Part shown: one piece after another, positions 35,625-44,499 of the stretch
How positions within the stretch are numbered: position 1 is the stretch's first letter
Layout: each line of letters opens with the position of its first letter
DNA from: Skermanella rosea
GTDB lineage: Bacteria; Pseudomonadota; Alphaproteobacteria; Azospirillales; Azospirillaceae
DNA: 64,000 nt
Reading direction: 5' to 3'
NCBI RefSeq assembly: GCF_016806835.2
Contig: NZ_CP086111.1
Span: 908,501 to 972,500 of the forward strand
Notes under the pieces: generated by a model
Database searches by the model: none
What the model saw: only the letters and a program-made list of their open reading frames with translations
What the model was told of the DNA's origin: nothing
Position numbers and translations under genes: made by a program

Positions 35625-36163
35625 GACCGACCGAGCCCTTTCGCGTCCTGGTGGCGGATGACGAGCCCATGCTGCTCGACAGCTACCGCTATGTCATCGA
35701 CGACCTGGCGCCGAGGCGCGACCGCGTCACCGAGATCGGGGAACAGCTTTTCGGCCGGTCGGAAGACCCCGCGAACCTGGAGGTGGAGCTGGTCTGCGTA
35801 CGCCAGGGCGAGCCGGCGGTCGCCCAGGTCGTCGAGGGGCTGCGGACCGGCCGGCCGTTCGGCGCGGCGTTCCTGGACGTGCGGATGCCGCCCGGCATGT
35901 CCGGGCTGGAGGCGGCCAAGCGCATCCGGGAACTGGACGGCCTGATCAGCATCGTGATCGTCAGCGGCTTCACCGGGGTGGACGCGCGCGAGATCACCCG
36001 CGACATCCCGCCGGCCGACCGCCTGTTCTTCCTGGCCAAGCCGTTCCAGGCCCGCGAACTCCAGCAATATGTCCTGTCCTTCTCCGCCCGGCACGAGAGC
36101 GACCGGAAGATCCTGGAGGCGGAGGCCGCGCGAAGCCGGAGCCTGCACCAGTATTGCGGCTGA
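35621..36163 (+). CDS. Single-domain response regulator with an enlarged receiver
   Basis: 180 residues from ATG 35621, overlapping the kinase stop. It keeps the acidic pair (VADDEP, Asp13/Asp14), phospho-acceptor Asp86 (FLDVRMP), Ser115 (VIVSGF) and Lys140 (LAKPF). Asp86 sits about 30 residues later than the usual position near 54, so there is an insertion of that size between the first helix and second strand (DRVTEIGEQLFGRSEDP region). There is no DNA-binding domain, only a C-terminal helical tail (150-180). It is therefore likely to act through protein contact. Confidence 0.8.
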   Translation: MRPTEPFRVLVADDEPMLLDSYRYVIDDLAPRRDRVTEIGEQLFGRSEDPANLEVELVCVRQGEPAVAQVVEGLRTGRPFGAAFLDVRMPPGMSGLEAAKRIRELDGLISIVIVSGFTGVDAREITRDIPPADRLFFLAKPFQARELQQYVLSFSARHESDRKILEAEAARSRSLHQYCG

Positions 36164-36278
36164 GGGTACGGCGGATCGGATATCCGGCCGGCCCGGACTC
36201 CTGGTTAACCGCTCGGAAATGCATTCCCGCTAGGCTGCGGCGGAAAGCCGCTCAGTCCTGCCAAGGGTTTACAGTCCC

Positions 36279-36851
36279 ATGCGCCGTCCCGCCGCCGCCG
36301 TCGCCCTCCTGCTCGCCCTAGGCGCCTGCCAGGCCGTTCCGCCCAGGCCGGAGGCGACGCTTACCCCCCCTCCGGCTCCCGTCGCGGCACCGCGGTTCGA
36401 GGCCGTCCCCGGGAAATGGGTCGCGGCCAAGGCGGCCAACCTGCGCGCCGGGCCCGGCACGGATTTCCAGATCATCGGCGGTGTGCGGCCGGGCGACCCG
36501 CTCGACGTGCTGGGCCGGGCGCCCGGGACCGAATGGCTCGCGGTGCGGCAGGGGAATTCACAGGCATTCATCCATACGCGGCTGACCCACCAGACCGACG
36601 AGCCCCCGCCGGTGACCCAGCGGGTCGTCGTCGCGACGCCGGCCCCGATCCGTCAGGTCGCCCCGGCCGCGCCCGTGGCTGTCCCGGCACCGTCCGGCAC
36701 GCCGGCAACCGTTCCGGTCGCCACGCCCGCCGCCCCGGCCGGTTCGGTCGCCCTGGTCGGTTCGCAGACCCGGACCGGGGCGGCGTCGAGGGGCGTCGGC
36801 GGATGGGTGGCGACCGGCGATCCCGTCCCGCTCAGGCCGATCGCCCGCTGA
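36279..36851 (+). CDS. Lipoprotein with bacterial SH3 domain
   Basis: 190 residues. A lipoprotein signal (LLLALGAC, Cys17) is followed by a Pro-rich linker and an SH3b domain (about 45-102: AKAANLRAGPGTDFQIIGGVRPGDPLDVLG, then EWLAVRQGNSQAFIHTRL). The C-terminal half is Pro/Ala/Val-rich, low-complexity. SH3b lipoproteins usually bind peptidoglycan or its peptide stems. Its last 20 nt overlap the convergent kinase gene. Confidence 0.75.
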   Translation: MRRPAAAVALLLALGACQAVPPRPEATLTPPPAPVAAPRFEAVPGKWVAAKAANLRAGPGTDFQIIGGVRPGDPLDVLGRAPGTEWLAVRQGNSQAFIHTRLTHQTDEPPPVTQRVVVATPAPIRQVAPAAPVAVPAPSGTPATVPVATPAAPAGSVALVGSQTRTGAASRGVGGWVATGDPVPLRPIAR

Positions 36852-38847
36852 CCGAGCGAAGCGCCGCCCGCCGCTTCGGCGCCGGCAGGGTGACGGTCAC
36901 CGTCGTGCCGCGTCCCGGTTCGCTGGACAGGTCGAGCCGGCCGCCGTGCAGTTCCGCCAGCATCTTGGCCAGCGGCAAGCCGAGCCCGGTGCCCTGGTGG
37001 CGCCGCGACATCGAGTCGTCCAGCTGGCGGAAGGGCTCCAGGGCGATCCGGATATCCTCCGGCCGCATGCCGACCCCGGTATCCCGCACGCTGATCTCCA
37101 GCCCTCCCTCCGCCGGGAGGCGGACGGCGACATCGACGCGTCCCCCGGTCGGGGTGAACTTCACGGCGTTGGACAGCAGGTTGAGGATGATCTGGCGCAG
37201 CCGCACCTTGTCGGCGGTGATCTCGACCGGGTGCGGGGGCAGGTTGGTCTCCAGCGCCACGCGGCCCTGGTCCGCCTCGCTCGCCATCAGTCCGGCGCAC
37301 GACTTAACCAGGGCGGAGACATCGACGGTTTCCGGGTGTAGCTCCATGCGCCCGGCTTCGACCTTCGACAGGTCGAGCACGTCGCCGATCACCTCCAGCA
37401 GGTGCGAGCCGGAGGTGTTGATGGCGGCGGCGTATTCCTTCTGCTTGGGCGTCAGCGGCCCGAAGAACTCGCGCAGCAGCATGTCGGAGAAGCCGATGAT
37501 CGCATTCAGCGGCGTTCGCAGCTCGTGGCTCATGTTCGCCAGGAAGTGGCTCTTGACCCGGCTCGCCGCTTCCGCCTCGGCGCAGGCGTCGAGCGCCCGC
37601 TGTTCCGCAAGGCGCCGCGCGGTCACGTCGGTGTGGGTTCCGACCATGCGGCGCGCGGCGCCTTGGGCGTTGCGCGTCACGACCCTGCCGCGCGCCAGGA
37701 TCCAGTGCCAGCTGCCGTCCTTCGCCCGCATCCGGTGCTCCACCTCGTAGACGGCGCTGCGGCCCAGGCGGCATTCGGCCAGGGCCTGCATCACCTCCGG
37801 CAGGTCGTCGGGATGGACCAGGCTCTCCCACGCACCCGTCCTGGGCGCGATCTCGTCCGGCCGGTAGCCCAGCATGGTAGCCCAACGCGCGCTGAAATGG
37901 GCCTCGCCGGTTTCGATGTTCCAGTCCCACAGCCCGTCGCGGGCCGCGTCCAGCGCCAGCGCCAGCCGCTCCTCGCTGGAGGCCAGATGCTCGGCGAACT
38001 GCCGGGCGCGCGACAGGACGAGGGCGAGCAGCAGCCCCATGATCAGCCCGACCACCAGGAGAGGGGGAAGGAACCAGTTCAGGAAGTCGCGTCCCGGGGT
38101 AGGCGGAATCCAGCTCAGCGTCGCCAGCGCGTTCCCCACGGGCGACCGCAAGGGTGCGGTCAGCGAGCCCGCTTTCTCCGCTTCGGGCGGCAGGAGCGCG
38201 AAGTCATGGACATGGGCGGTCTGGCCGATTTGGGCGAGGAACCTGTCGTCCATCCGGCGCAGGATGGCCAGCGTGCCGAGCGGCGGCGGTTCGGCGAAGT
38301 CGGTGCTGTCCATTTCCGGCGTGAAGCGCGAGACCGCCGCGACATGGAGGGAGCCGCCGAGATCAAGAACTCCCGTCGCCACCACGGGCTCCGTCGGCCC
38401 GGACGCCATGGCCTCGCGGATCATCCGGCGGAGGTCCGGATCGGCGCCGATCTCCTGGCCGCCCTCCGCCCCGCCCCCGAACCGGTCGTCGGTACGGCTG
38501 TAGATCTGCGCGCCGCCCTCGTTGAACACGAAGACCGCGGCCGCGCCGTGCTGGTCGATCAGGTAGCCGCCGAAGTCGCTGTCGGCGTAGTCTGCGTCGA
38601 ACTCTATGAAGAGGCGGGTGATCGGCTCGTCCCACCAGGTATAGTCCTTGGCCAGCACCGCGAGCGCGGCCTTCTCCTCGGCCAGCGCATGCTCGACCAT
38701 GCGCCTCGACTCGGCCGCGGCCTGCTTGTCTTGCCAGGACGCCGAGATGCTCGCCAGCCCGAAGATGGTCGCGGCGCCCACGGCGAACATGAAGACGACA
38801 GGTATTACCAGACGCCGAACGAGCGGTGAGCCCGGAAGCACCATCAT
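36832..38847 (-). CDS. CHASE4-PAS sensor histidine kinase
   Basis: 671 residues from ATG 38847, chosen because GGAGGA lies about 9 nt upstream; a GTG at 38868 lacks this. Membrane helices at about 12-33 and 258-278 enclose a CHASE4-like domain (KDYTWWDEPITRLF). A PAS/PAC domain (about 292-410, with WESLVHPDD and TDVTARRLAE) leads to His441 (NMSHELRTPLNAIIGFSD) and a HATPase domain (NLLSNAVKFTP, DTGVGM, GTGLGLPLAKML). No receiver domain or adjacent regulator is present, so the partner is elsewhere. The 3' end overlaps the SH3 lipoprotein gene by 20 nt. Confidence 0.86.
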   Translation of the reverse strand: MMVLPGSPLVRRLVIPVVFMFAVGAATIFGLASISASWQDKQAAAESRRMVEHALAEEKAALAVLAKDYTWWDEPITRLFIEFDADYADSDFGGYLIDQHGAAAVFVFNEGGAQIYSRTDDRFGGGAEGGQEIGADPDLRRMIREAMASGPTEPVVATGVLDLGGSLHVAAVSRFTPEMDSTDFAEPPPLGTLAILRRMDDRFLAQIGQTAHVHDFALLPPEAEKAGSLTAPLRSPVGNALATLSWIPPTPGRDFLNWFLPPLLVVGLIMGLLLALVLSRARQFAEHLASSEERLALALDAARDGLWDWNIETGEAHFSARWATMLGYRPDEIAPRTGAWESLVHPDDLPEVMQALAECRLGRSAVYEVEHRMRAKDGSWHWILARGRVVTRNAQGAARRMVGTHTDVTARRLAEQRALDACAEAEAASRVKSHFLANMSHELRTPLNAIIGFSDMLLREFFGPLTPKQKEYAAAINTSGSHLLEVIGDVLDLSKVEAGRMELHPETVDVSALVKSCAGLMASEADQGRVALETNLPPHPVEITADKVRLRQIILNLLSNAVKFTPTGGRVDVAVRLPAEGGLEISVRDTGVGMRPEDIRIALEPFRQLDDSMSRRHQGTGLGLPLAKMLAELHGGRLDLSSEPGRGTTVTVTLPAPKRRAALRSVSGRSA

Positions 38848-39111
38848 CCAGCTTCCTCCAGAGAACACTATCGTCTCTTGTTCGACATTATTAAGGCCTT
38901 GCCGCCCTGATCAACAGTCTAAAGGTTCTCCTGCATCTGAGAAAGGTTATAGCGGGGGCGCCGGTGCAATCAAAACGTGGTACAGACAGGTCATTCCTGA
39001 AGTTGCCTTTCCCGCAAAGGTGACGTTTACGTTTGCGTCAACCGGGTCGTGGGCTTTGACCATCCGGAATGGGTTCCGCCCTCTTGTTCGCCGACATTCG
39101 TCAGGGGCGTC
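38848..39111. other. Intergenic region between the FNT and CHASE4-PAS kinase genes
   Basis: 264 nt. It must hold the kinase promoter. It contains TTTACGTTTGCGTCAA at 39026-39041, a 13-of-16 match to the palindrome upstream of the fadL-type gene. No gene-like frame is visible. Confidence 0.4.
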
Positions 39112-39942
39112 TCAGTCATCCTCCTCCATCACCTGCGCATGGGCGAGCAACGCCACCAGGCCCACTCCGCCGACGACGTTACCCAGCAGCGTCGGCAGCA
39201 GGAACCCGATCGCGTATTCGCCCCAGCCTACCGCTCCGGCGAAGGCGGCGTAGGCCACTTCGACCGATCCGGCGATGATGTGGGAAAGCTGCCCGAGGGC
39301 TACCAGATAGGTCAGCCCGATGATCACGAAGGGCTTCGCCGATCCGGCCAGGGGCAGCAGCCAGACCAGCAGGGCGATGATCCAGCCGGCGAAGATGGCC
39401 TTGGCGAAGGTGACGGCGGGACTCGGTTCCGCGGCATGGATGCCGAGTTCCAGGAACTGCTCCTTGGCTTCGGGCGAGAAGACCCCGGTCCCTTCGACGC
39501 AGAAGGCGAACAGCAGGGTGCCGAGGATGTTGGCCATGAAGACGATCGCCCAGAGCCTCAGCACGTCTCGCAGTCCGACCCAGCTCCGCTCGTACAGGAG
39601 GGGGAGGATGACGGTCAGCGTATTCTCCGTGAACAGCTGCTGCCGGCCCAGGATGACGATCAGGAAGCCGAAGCTGTAGCCGAAGCTGCTGATCAGGGGC
39701 CGCCACGGCTCGTCCGGCAGCCCCGCGCGGAGCAGCCCGTCGCCGACCATGGAGAAGCCCATGGAAAGCCCGGCCGCCAATGCCGACCACATCAGCGAGG
39801 AAGTCGGGCGGCGCAGCTCCTCCTCCCCCTCCTTCCGCACCGCCTCGTGGACGATGAGGGTGCGGGGGGCGGAAATATTGTCGACGTTCTCCTTCTCGCG
39901 CGAGGCGAGCCGCGAGGAGGGGACGTGCCGGGTATCTGCCAT
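39112..39942 (-). CDS. Formate/nitrite transporter (FNT) family channel
   Basis: 276 residues from ATG 39942. A charged N-terminal tail of about 48 residues precedes six membrane helices: the first starts at LMWSALAAGLSMGFSMVGDG and the last ends in VVGGVGLVALLAHAQVM. The FNT pattern includes GRQQLFTENTLTVILPLL and LVALGQLSHIIAGSVEV. These pentameric channels pass formate, nitrite or related small anions. The length and motifs fit the YfdC-like branch better than FocA or NirC. The opgH gene 95 nt upstream reads the same way. Confidence 0.8.
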   Translation of the reverse strand: MADTRHVPSSRLASREKENVDNISAPRTLIVHEAVRKEGEEELRRPTSSLMWSALAAGLSMGFSMVGDGLLRAGLPDEPWRPLISSFGYSFGFLIVILGRQQLFTENTLTVILPLLYERSWVGLRDVLRLWAIVFMANILGTLLFAFCVEGTGVFSPEAKEQFLELGIHAAEPSPAVTFAKAIFAGWIIALLVWLLPLAGSAKPFVIIGLTYLVALGQLSHIIAGSVEVAYAAFAGAVGWGEYAIGFLLPTLLGNVVGGVGLVALLAHAQVMEEDD

Positions 39943-40037
39943 GGATGGGGTCCGATTCAACGAGTGACCCAGCCATAACGGATCGGAACGGCATTCGGCG
40001 GCCTGAAGGCCGGATGTCCCGGGACGATATGCCGGCG

Positions 40038-41951
40038 TCAGTCCGCGTCGGCGGTCTCCCCGGCGAGGGTCGGCCGGTAGAGGGATTGCGGCACCATGGG
40101 AATCGGCGAGCGTAGGGGCAGGGCCGGACGTGCGGCGGCGCCGGCGATGCCGCCCGGGACCGGGGCGCGCATCCGCGACGCCAGCTCGGCCAACTCGGGC
40201 TCGGGCGCGACTTCCGCCGGGATCAGGAACAGGCCGAGGCGGCGGGCCGCCAGCCCGGCGCTCCGGCCGCTTGACCAGCTCGTCAGGATCGGGCTGAGCA
40301 CCAGGCCGGCGATGATCGGCGACATCCACCAGAACAGGACGGGACCGACCAGCAGGGCCGTCGAGGCCAGGACGAGGCCCAGGATCACATGCCCGGCGTG
40401 GCGCTGGAACGCCTCCGCCAGCCCGACGCCGCGATCGCCCCGCGGCTGGGCGTCCCAGGCGACGATGCGCCCGGCGAGGGTCGAGACGACGAAGCGCGTG
40501 TAATAGGCCATGTGGACCGGCGCCTGGAGCGTCGAGAACACCTGTTCCAGAAACGCGCTGGCCAGCAGGCGCGGGGCGCCGCCGAAGCCGGCCCGCGCCC
40601 TGGCGTCGGCCAGGACCGCCGCCAGGCTCAGCAGCTTGGGCAGGAACAGCAGCGCCAGGGTCAGGGCGAACATGGCGGCCGCCGCGGCCCCGGGGTTGAA
40701 CAGGCCGGAGGTCAGCAGGCCGTAGCCGCCGCGCTCCTCCCCCAGGATGAGCTGGCCGGCCGACAGCACCAGGAAGGCGAACCAGACCGGGGCCGAGACG
40801 TAGCACATGATCCCCATCAGGAGATGCAGCCGCCCCGGCCAGCGGACGCCATGGGCCGGCAGGAAGCGCATGTGCTGGAGGTTGCCCTGCGCCCAGCGGC
40901 GGTCGCGCCCGGCATAGTCGATGGTGTTGGCGGGGATCTCCTCCCAGGTGCCGCCGAGCAGGGGAAGCACCCAGGTCTCCCACGGGCCGCGCCGCATCAG
41001 GCAGGCCTCGACCACGTCGTGGCACAGGATCTCGCCGCCCAGCGGGGCCTTGCCGGGCAGCACCGGCAGGTCGCAATGGTCCATGAAGGCCCTGACCCGG
41101 ACGATCGCGTTGTGGCCCCAGTAATTGGCGTCCTCCTGCTGCCAGAAGTTCAGCCCCAGGACCGACAGCGGCGTGTAGAGGTTGGCCGCGAACTGGTGGA
41201 TGCGCGCGAACAGCGTTTCCCGGTTCACCGGGTGGGACACGGTCTGGATCAGGCCGATGCGCGGATTGTCCTCCATCAGCCGGATCATGCGGCGGATCGT
41301 GTCGCCGCCCATCAGGCTGTCGGCGTCCAGAACCACCATGAAGTCGTACATATGGCCCCAGTTGGTGCAGAAATCGGCGAGGTTGCCGGCCTTCCTGCCG
41401 CCGTTGTCCTGGCGGCGGCGGTAGAAGACCGCCGGCAGCCCCGGTTTCCCGGCGAACTCCGCCAGCAGGGCGTCGTAGGCGCGCTCCTCCGCGCGCCAGA
41501 TCGCCTCGTCCCGGGTGTCGCTCAGCACGAACAGGTCGATCCGCCCGACCGCGCCGGTCCGTTCCAGCGAGCGGGCCATGACGGCGACGGCGGCGAACAC
41601 CGCCGCGACGTCCTCGTTGTAGATCGGGAGCACCACCGCGGTCCTGCCCTTGGGCGGCACCGTCACGTCGATGCCGACGGCAGCCCGCTCCAGCGGCGGG
41701 AAGGCCCGCCTGCCCAGGCAGTGCAGGACGAAGCCCAGCACCACCTGCCACCCGTTCAGCGCCAGCCAGCCCAGGTTGAGCGTGAACAGGATCACCAGTA
41801 TCCAGTCCAGGCCGGTCCGGGGTCCGCCCATCGCTTCGGCCGCCAGCACCGCCGACAGCAGGGTCAGGAAAATCGCCGGGCCCAGAAACAAAGCCCTGCG
41901 CACGGCAAGGGGCAGGCGCGCGGAAGTCTCGGCCGAAGGATCGAGCGTCAT
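40038..41951 (-). CDS. opgH: Glucans biosynthesis glucosyltransferase H (osmoregulated periplasmic glucans)
   Basis: 637 residues from ATG 41951. A membrane segment pair at the N-terminus (about 20-75) is followed by a GT2 domain with PIYNED, LDADSLMGG, QEDANYWGHNAIVR, CHDVVEACLMRRGPWETWVL and RDRRWAQGNLQH, then several membrane helices. This motif series is the OpgH/MdoH type. It makes the beta-1,2-glucan backbone from UDP-glucose at the inner membrane. It is shorter than the enterobacterial enzyme at the N-terminus. Unusually it is divergent from opgG. Confidence 0.9.
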   Translation of the reverse strand: MTLDPSAETSARLPLAVRRALFLGPAIFLTLLSAVLAAEAMGGPRTGLDWILVILFTLNLGWLALNGWQVVLGFVLHCLGRRAFPPLERAAVGIDVTVPPKGRTAVVLPIYNEDVAAVFAAVAVMARSLERTGAVGRIDLFVLSDTRDEAIWRAEERAYDALLAEFAGKPGLPAVFYRRRQDNGGRKAGNLADFCTNWGHMYDFMVVLDADSLMGGDTIRRMIRLMEDNPRIGLIQTVSHPVNRETLFARIHQFAANLYTPLSVLGLNFWQQEDANYWGHNAIVRVRAFMDHCDLPVLPGKAPLGGEILCHDVVEACLMRRGPWETWVLPLLGGTWEEIPANTIDYAGRDRRWAQGNLQHMRFLPAHGVRWPGRLHLLMGIMCYVSAPVWFAFLVLSAGQLILGEERGGYGLLTSGLFNPGAAAAAMFALTLALLFLPKLLSLAAVLADARARAGFGGAPRLLASAFLEQVFSTLQAPVHMAYYTRFVVSTLAGRIVAWDAQPRGDRGVGLAEAFQRHAGHVILGLVLASTALLVGPVLFWWMSPIIAGLVLSPILTSWSSGRSAGLAARRLGLFLIPAEVAPEPELAELASRMRAPVPGGIAGAAARPALPLRSPIPMVPQSLYRPTLAGETADAD

Positions 41952-42024
41952 GGAACAGGTGGCCTTCCGGGAAGTTATTGCTGGGCACGGCGCCCATGAA
42001 CGGGGCCGGGGACAGGGCTTATCG

Positions 42025-43614
42025 ATGAACCACCGCGCCGACGGTTTTATTCTGCGGAAACGGTCCTTTTCACGCCGGTCGTTCTTGTTCGGATCCGCCG
42101 GCGCGGCGGGTGCCCTTCTGGCCGGCGCCGGGACCGGCATGGCGGCTGAAACCGGCGGCGCGGGAGCCGGCGCGGATCAGGGTTTCGGGTTCGACCAGGT
42201 CAGGCGCATGGCAGTCGAGCGGGCGACACGGCCCTACGTACCGCCGGACGAGACCATGCCGGCGGTGCTGCGCGACATGACCTACGACCAGTACCGCGCG
42301 ATCCGCTTCCGGCCGTCCGAAGCCCTTTGGGCCGATCGGGACGGTTTCAAGGCGCAGTTCTTCCATCGGGGCTTCCTTTATCGGCGGCAGGTCCGGGTCA
42401 GCGTCGTCGAGGGCGCCGCCGCGACGCCGGTGGACTACCGTCCGGACATGTTCGACCTGGGCGGTCTCGACGTCCCGGAACTGCCGGAGCTGGGGTTCGC
42501 CGGATTGCGGCTGCACCATCCCGCCGGCGGCGGCTCCACCGGCGACGAGTTCGCGGTGTTCCTTGGCGCGTCCTATTTCCGGCTGATCGCCCGGGGGCAG
42601 GAATACGGGCTGTCCGGCCGGGGCGTCGCGGTCAATACCGGCGGCTCCGAGCCGGAGGAGTTTCCCGATTTCACGGAGTTCTGGATCGAGCGCCCCGGGG
42701 CGGGGGCGGAGGAGATCACCGTGCTGGCGCTGCTCGACGGGCCGAGCATGGCCGGCGCCTTCCGGTTCCGGCTGCGGCCCGGCGACACCACCGCGGCGCG
42801 GGTCGACGCCTCCCTCGTCCTGCGCCGGCCGGTCGGCCGGCTCGGCCTGGCGCCGCTGACCAGCATGTTCCTCCACGGCGAGTACGGTCCGCGCGGTTTC
42901 GACGATTTCCGGCCGGAAATGCACGACAGCGACGGGTTGCTGATGCGGGACGGAGCGGGAGAGTGGAGCTGGCGCCCACTGGTCAACGGCCGGCCGGCGC
43001 CGCTCGCCACCGGCTATGCCATGGCCAGCCCGGGGGGCTTCGCGCTGATGCAGCGGGACCGCGATTTCGCCAGCTACCTGGACGTCCAAGCGATGCACGA
43101 GCGCCGGCCCAGCTTCTGGGTCGAGCCGCGGGGCGACTGGGGGCGCGGCGTTCTCGAACTTTATGAATTCCCGTCCCTGGAGGAGTACAACGACAACATC
43201 GTGGCCTACTGGGTGCCCGGATGGGCGCCGGAACCGGGCCGGCCGCTGGATTTCGGGTATGATCTGACCGTGATGGGCGGGGGGACCGGCCTGCATCCGC
43301 TGGGCCGGGTAACGGGCACGCGCATCGGCTCGGCCGAGCGGCTGCGGCCGACCGTGCCGCCCTCGCCGGAACGCCGGTTCTTCGTGGTGGATTTCGAGGG
43401 GGACGTGCTGCCCGGTCACGGTTCCGGCCTCACCGCCGACGTCACCGCTTCCGCCGGCGCGGTCGTCGAGCCGGTAGTCGAACATGTTCCGCAGACCGGC
43501 GGCTGGCGCCTGTATTTCGAGTACCGGCCGGGAAGTGGCGGGCCGGCCGAACTGGCGGCGCGGCTGATGCGGGGCGATCGGGTCATGACGGAGACATGGC
43601 GCTTCACCTGGTGA
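42025..43614 (+). CDS. opgG: Periplasmic glucans biosynthesis protein (OpgG/OpgD)
   Basis: 529 residues from ATG 42025. A Tat-type signal SRRSFLFGSAGAAGALLAG (about 16-35) is present, as in OpgD. The mature part has FDQVRRMAVERATRPYV, YRAIRFRPSEALW, FFHRGFLYRRQVRVSVV, EYGLSGRGVAVNT, SMFLHGEYGPRGFDDFRPEMHDSDGLLM and WVEPRGDWGRGVLELYEFPS, all OpgG/D signatures. It processes or branches the glucan in the periplasm. The 73-nt gap to opgH suggests a shared control region. Its 3' end overlaps the convergent UDG-like gene by 11 nt. Confidence 0.9.
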   Translation: MNHRADGFILRKRSFSRRSFLFGSAGAAGALLAGAGTGMAAETGGAGAGADQGFGFDQVRRMAVERATRPYVPPDETMPAVLRDMTYDQYRAIRFRPSEALWADRDGFKAQFFHRGFLYRRQVRVSVVEGAAATPVDYRPDMFDLGGLDVPELPELGFAGLRLHHPAGGGSTGDEFAVFLGASYFRLIARGQEYGLSGRGVAVNTGGSEPEEFPDFTEFWIERPGAGAEEITVLALLDGPSMAGAFRFRLRPGDTTAARVDASLVLRRPVGRLGLAPLTSMFLHGEYGPRGFDDFRPEMHDSDGLLMRDGAGEWSWRPLVNGRPAPLATGYAMASPGGFALMQRDRDFASYLDVQAMHERRPSFWVEPRGDWGRGVLELYEFPSLEEYNDNIVAYWVPGWAPEPGRPLDFGYDLTVMGGGTGLHPLGRVTGTRIGSAERLRPTVPPSPERRFFVVDFEGDVLPGHGSGLTADVTASAGAVVEPVVEHVPQTGGWRLYFEYRPGSGGPAELAARLMRGDRVMTETWRFTW

Positions 43615-44269
43615 CGTCCAGTCTCCCGGCGGCCAGTCGCTCCGCGGCCGCCGCCAGGCAGGCGGAGATTCGGCGCGCCACGTCGGGGCTGGTGCAGACA
43701 TAGGTCGGGCTGGGATGCGGCATGGCGAGGCACGGGATGTTCCGGGCTTCCAGCAGGTCACGCGCGGCCTCGGCTTTCCGCCCGGCGGTGACGGCCAGTT
43801 CCAGCCGCGGCAGCAGGTCCAGGAACCCCGGCAGGTGGAGCACCCCCTCGGCGACCTGGGCCCGGGTCGGGTTGCGGTTGGGCGTGCCCGGAACCTGGAT
43901 CAGCCACGGCACGATGTTCCAGATCACCGTTTCGGCACGGGCGATGCCGGCCTGGTCCAGGAACCGGAACAGGTTCGCCGCCGTCCCCGTGGGGTTGTCG
44001 CGCGACACGAACCCGGTGGTCAGCATCCTGGGTCCCGGCGTTTCCAGCAGGATCAGCAGCCGCGCCGTCACGCCGCCGTCGAGCGGATCGACCAGGGGAA
44101 CAGGGCTGCCCATGCGGGCGGCGAGATCTCGCGCGTAACGGGTCAGTGGGCGTACATGGGTGCCCTCCGCCAGCGCCGCGCGCCGGGCCAGTTCGCCCGG
44201 ATCGCGCAGTGCCTTGGGACGCGACGCTTGAGGCAGGACTCTGTTCGGATTGGCAGTCGAATCAGTCAA
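43604..44269 (-). CDS. Uracil-DNA glycosylase superfamily protein
   Basis: 221 residues. The UDG-fold motifs visible are LLILLETPGPR (near 71-81), WNIVPWLIQVPG (near 115-126) and a C-terminal MPHPSPTYV with the catalytic-type His. Missing is the GQDPYH-type motif of family 1. It likely removes uracil or a related damaged base; some members of this branch lack proven activity. It is convergent with opgG. Confidence 0.75.
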   Translation of the reverse strand: MTDSTANPNRVLPQASRPKALRDPGELARRAALAEGTHVRPLTRYARDLAARMGSPVPLVDPLDGGVTARLLILLETPGPRMLTTGFVSRDNPTGTAANLFRFLDQAGIARAETVIWNIVPWLIQVPGTPNRNPTRAQVAEGVLHLPGFLDLLPRLELAVTAGRKAEAARDLLEARNIPCLAMPHPSPTYVCTSPDVARRISACLAAAAERLAAGRLDVTR

Positions 44270-44499
44270 TTTCGAATTTTATTTTAATTGATCGCAGGCA
44301 TTCCGTAGTAGCGGACAGAATTTGACTCTCATTCCACAAAAGGAAACATAGTATCCGTGTTTAAATTTGGGTAGTCCGGATGAGCAAAACTTCTCACCTA
44401 TTGGCGAATGTCCTGTTTGGATCTGCCAACCATCCTCCGTTCCCACTGATGCGAGCTCAACGTCGACGCTCCCGCGTTTGACGAAATTCCGGAGGATCT
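44270..44499. promoter_or_regulatory. AT-rich control region before the inositol/YcaO cluster
   Basis: 230 nt of clearly lower GC than the flanks. A TTGACT (44321-44326 region) has only poorly spaced -10 candidates (ACATAG/TAGTAT). The first cluster gene has a strong Shine-Dalgarno GGAGG at 44491-44495. It presumably holds the promoter(s) of the nine-gene cluster and of the divergent UDG-like gene. Confidence 0.45.
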
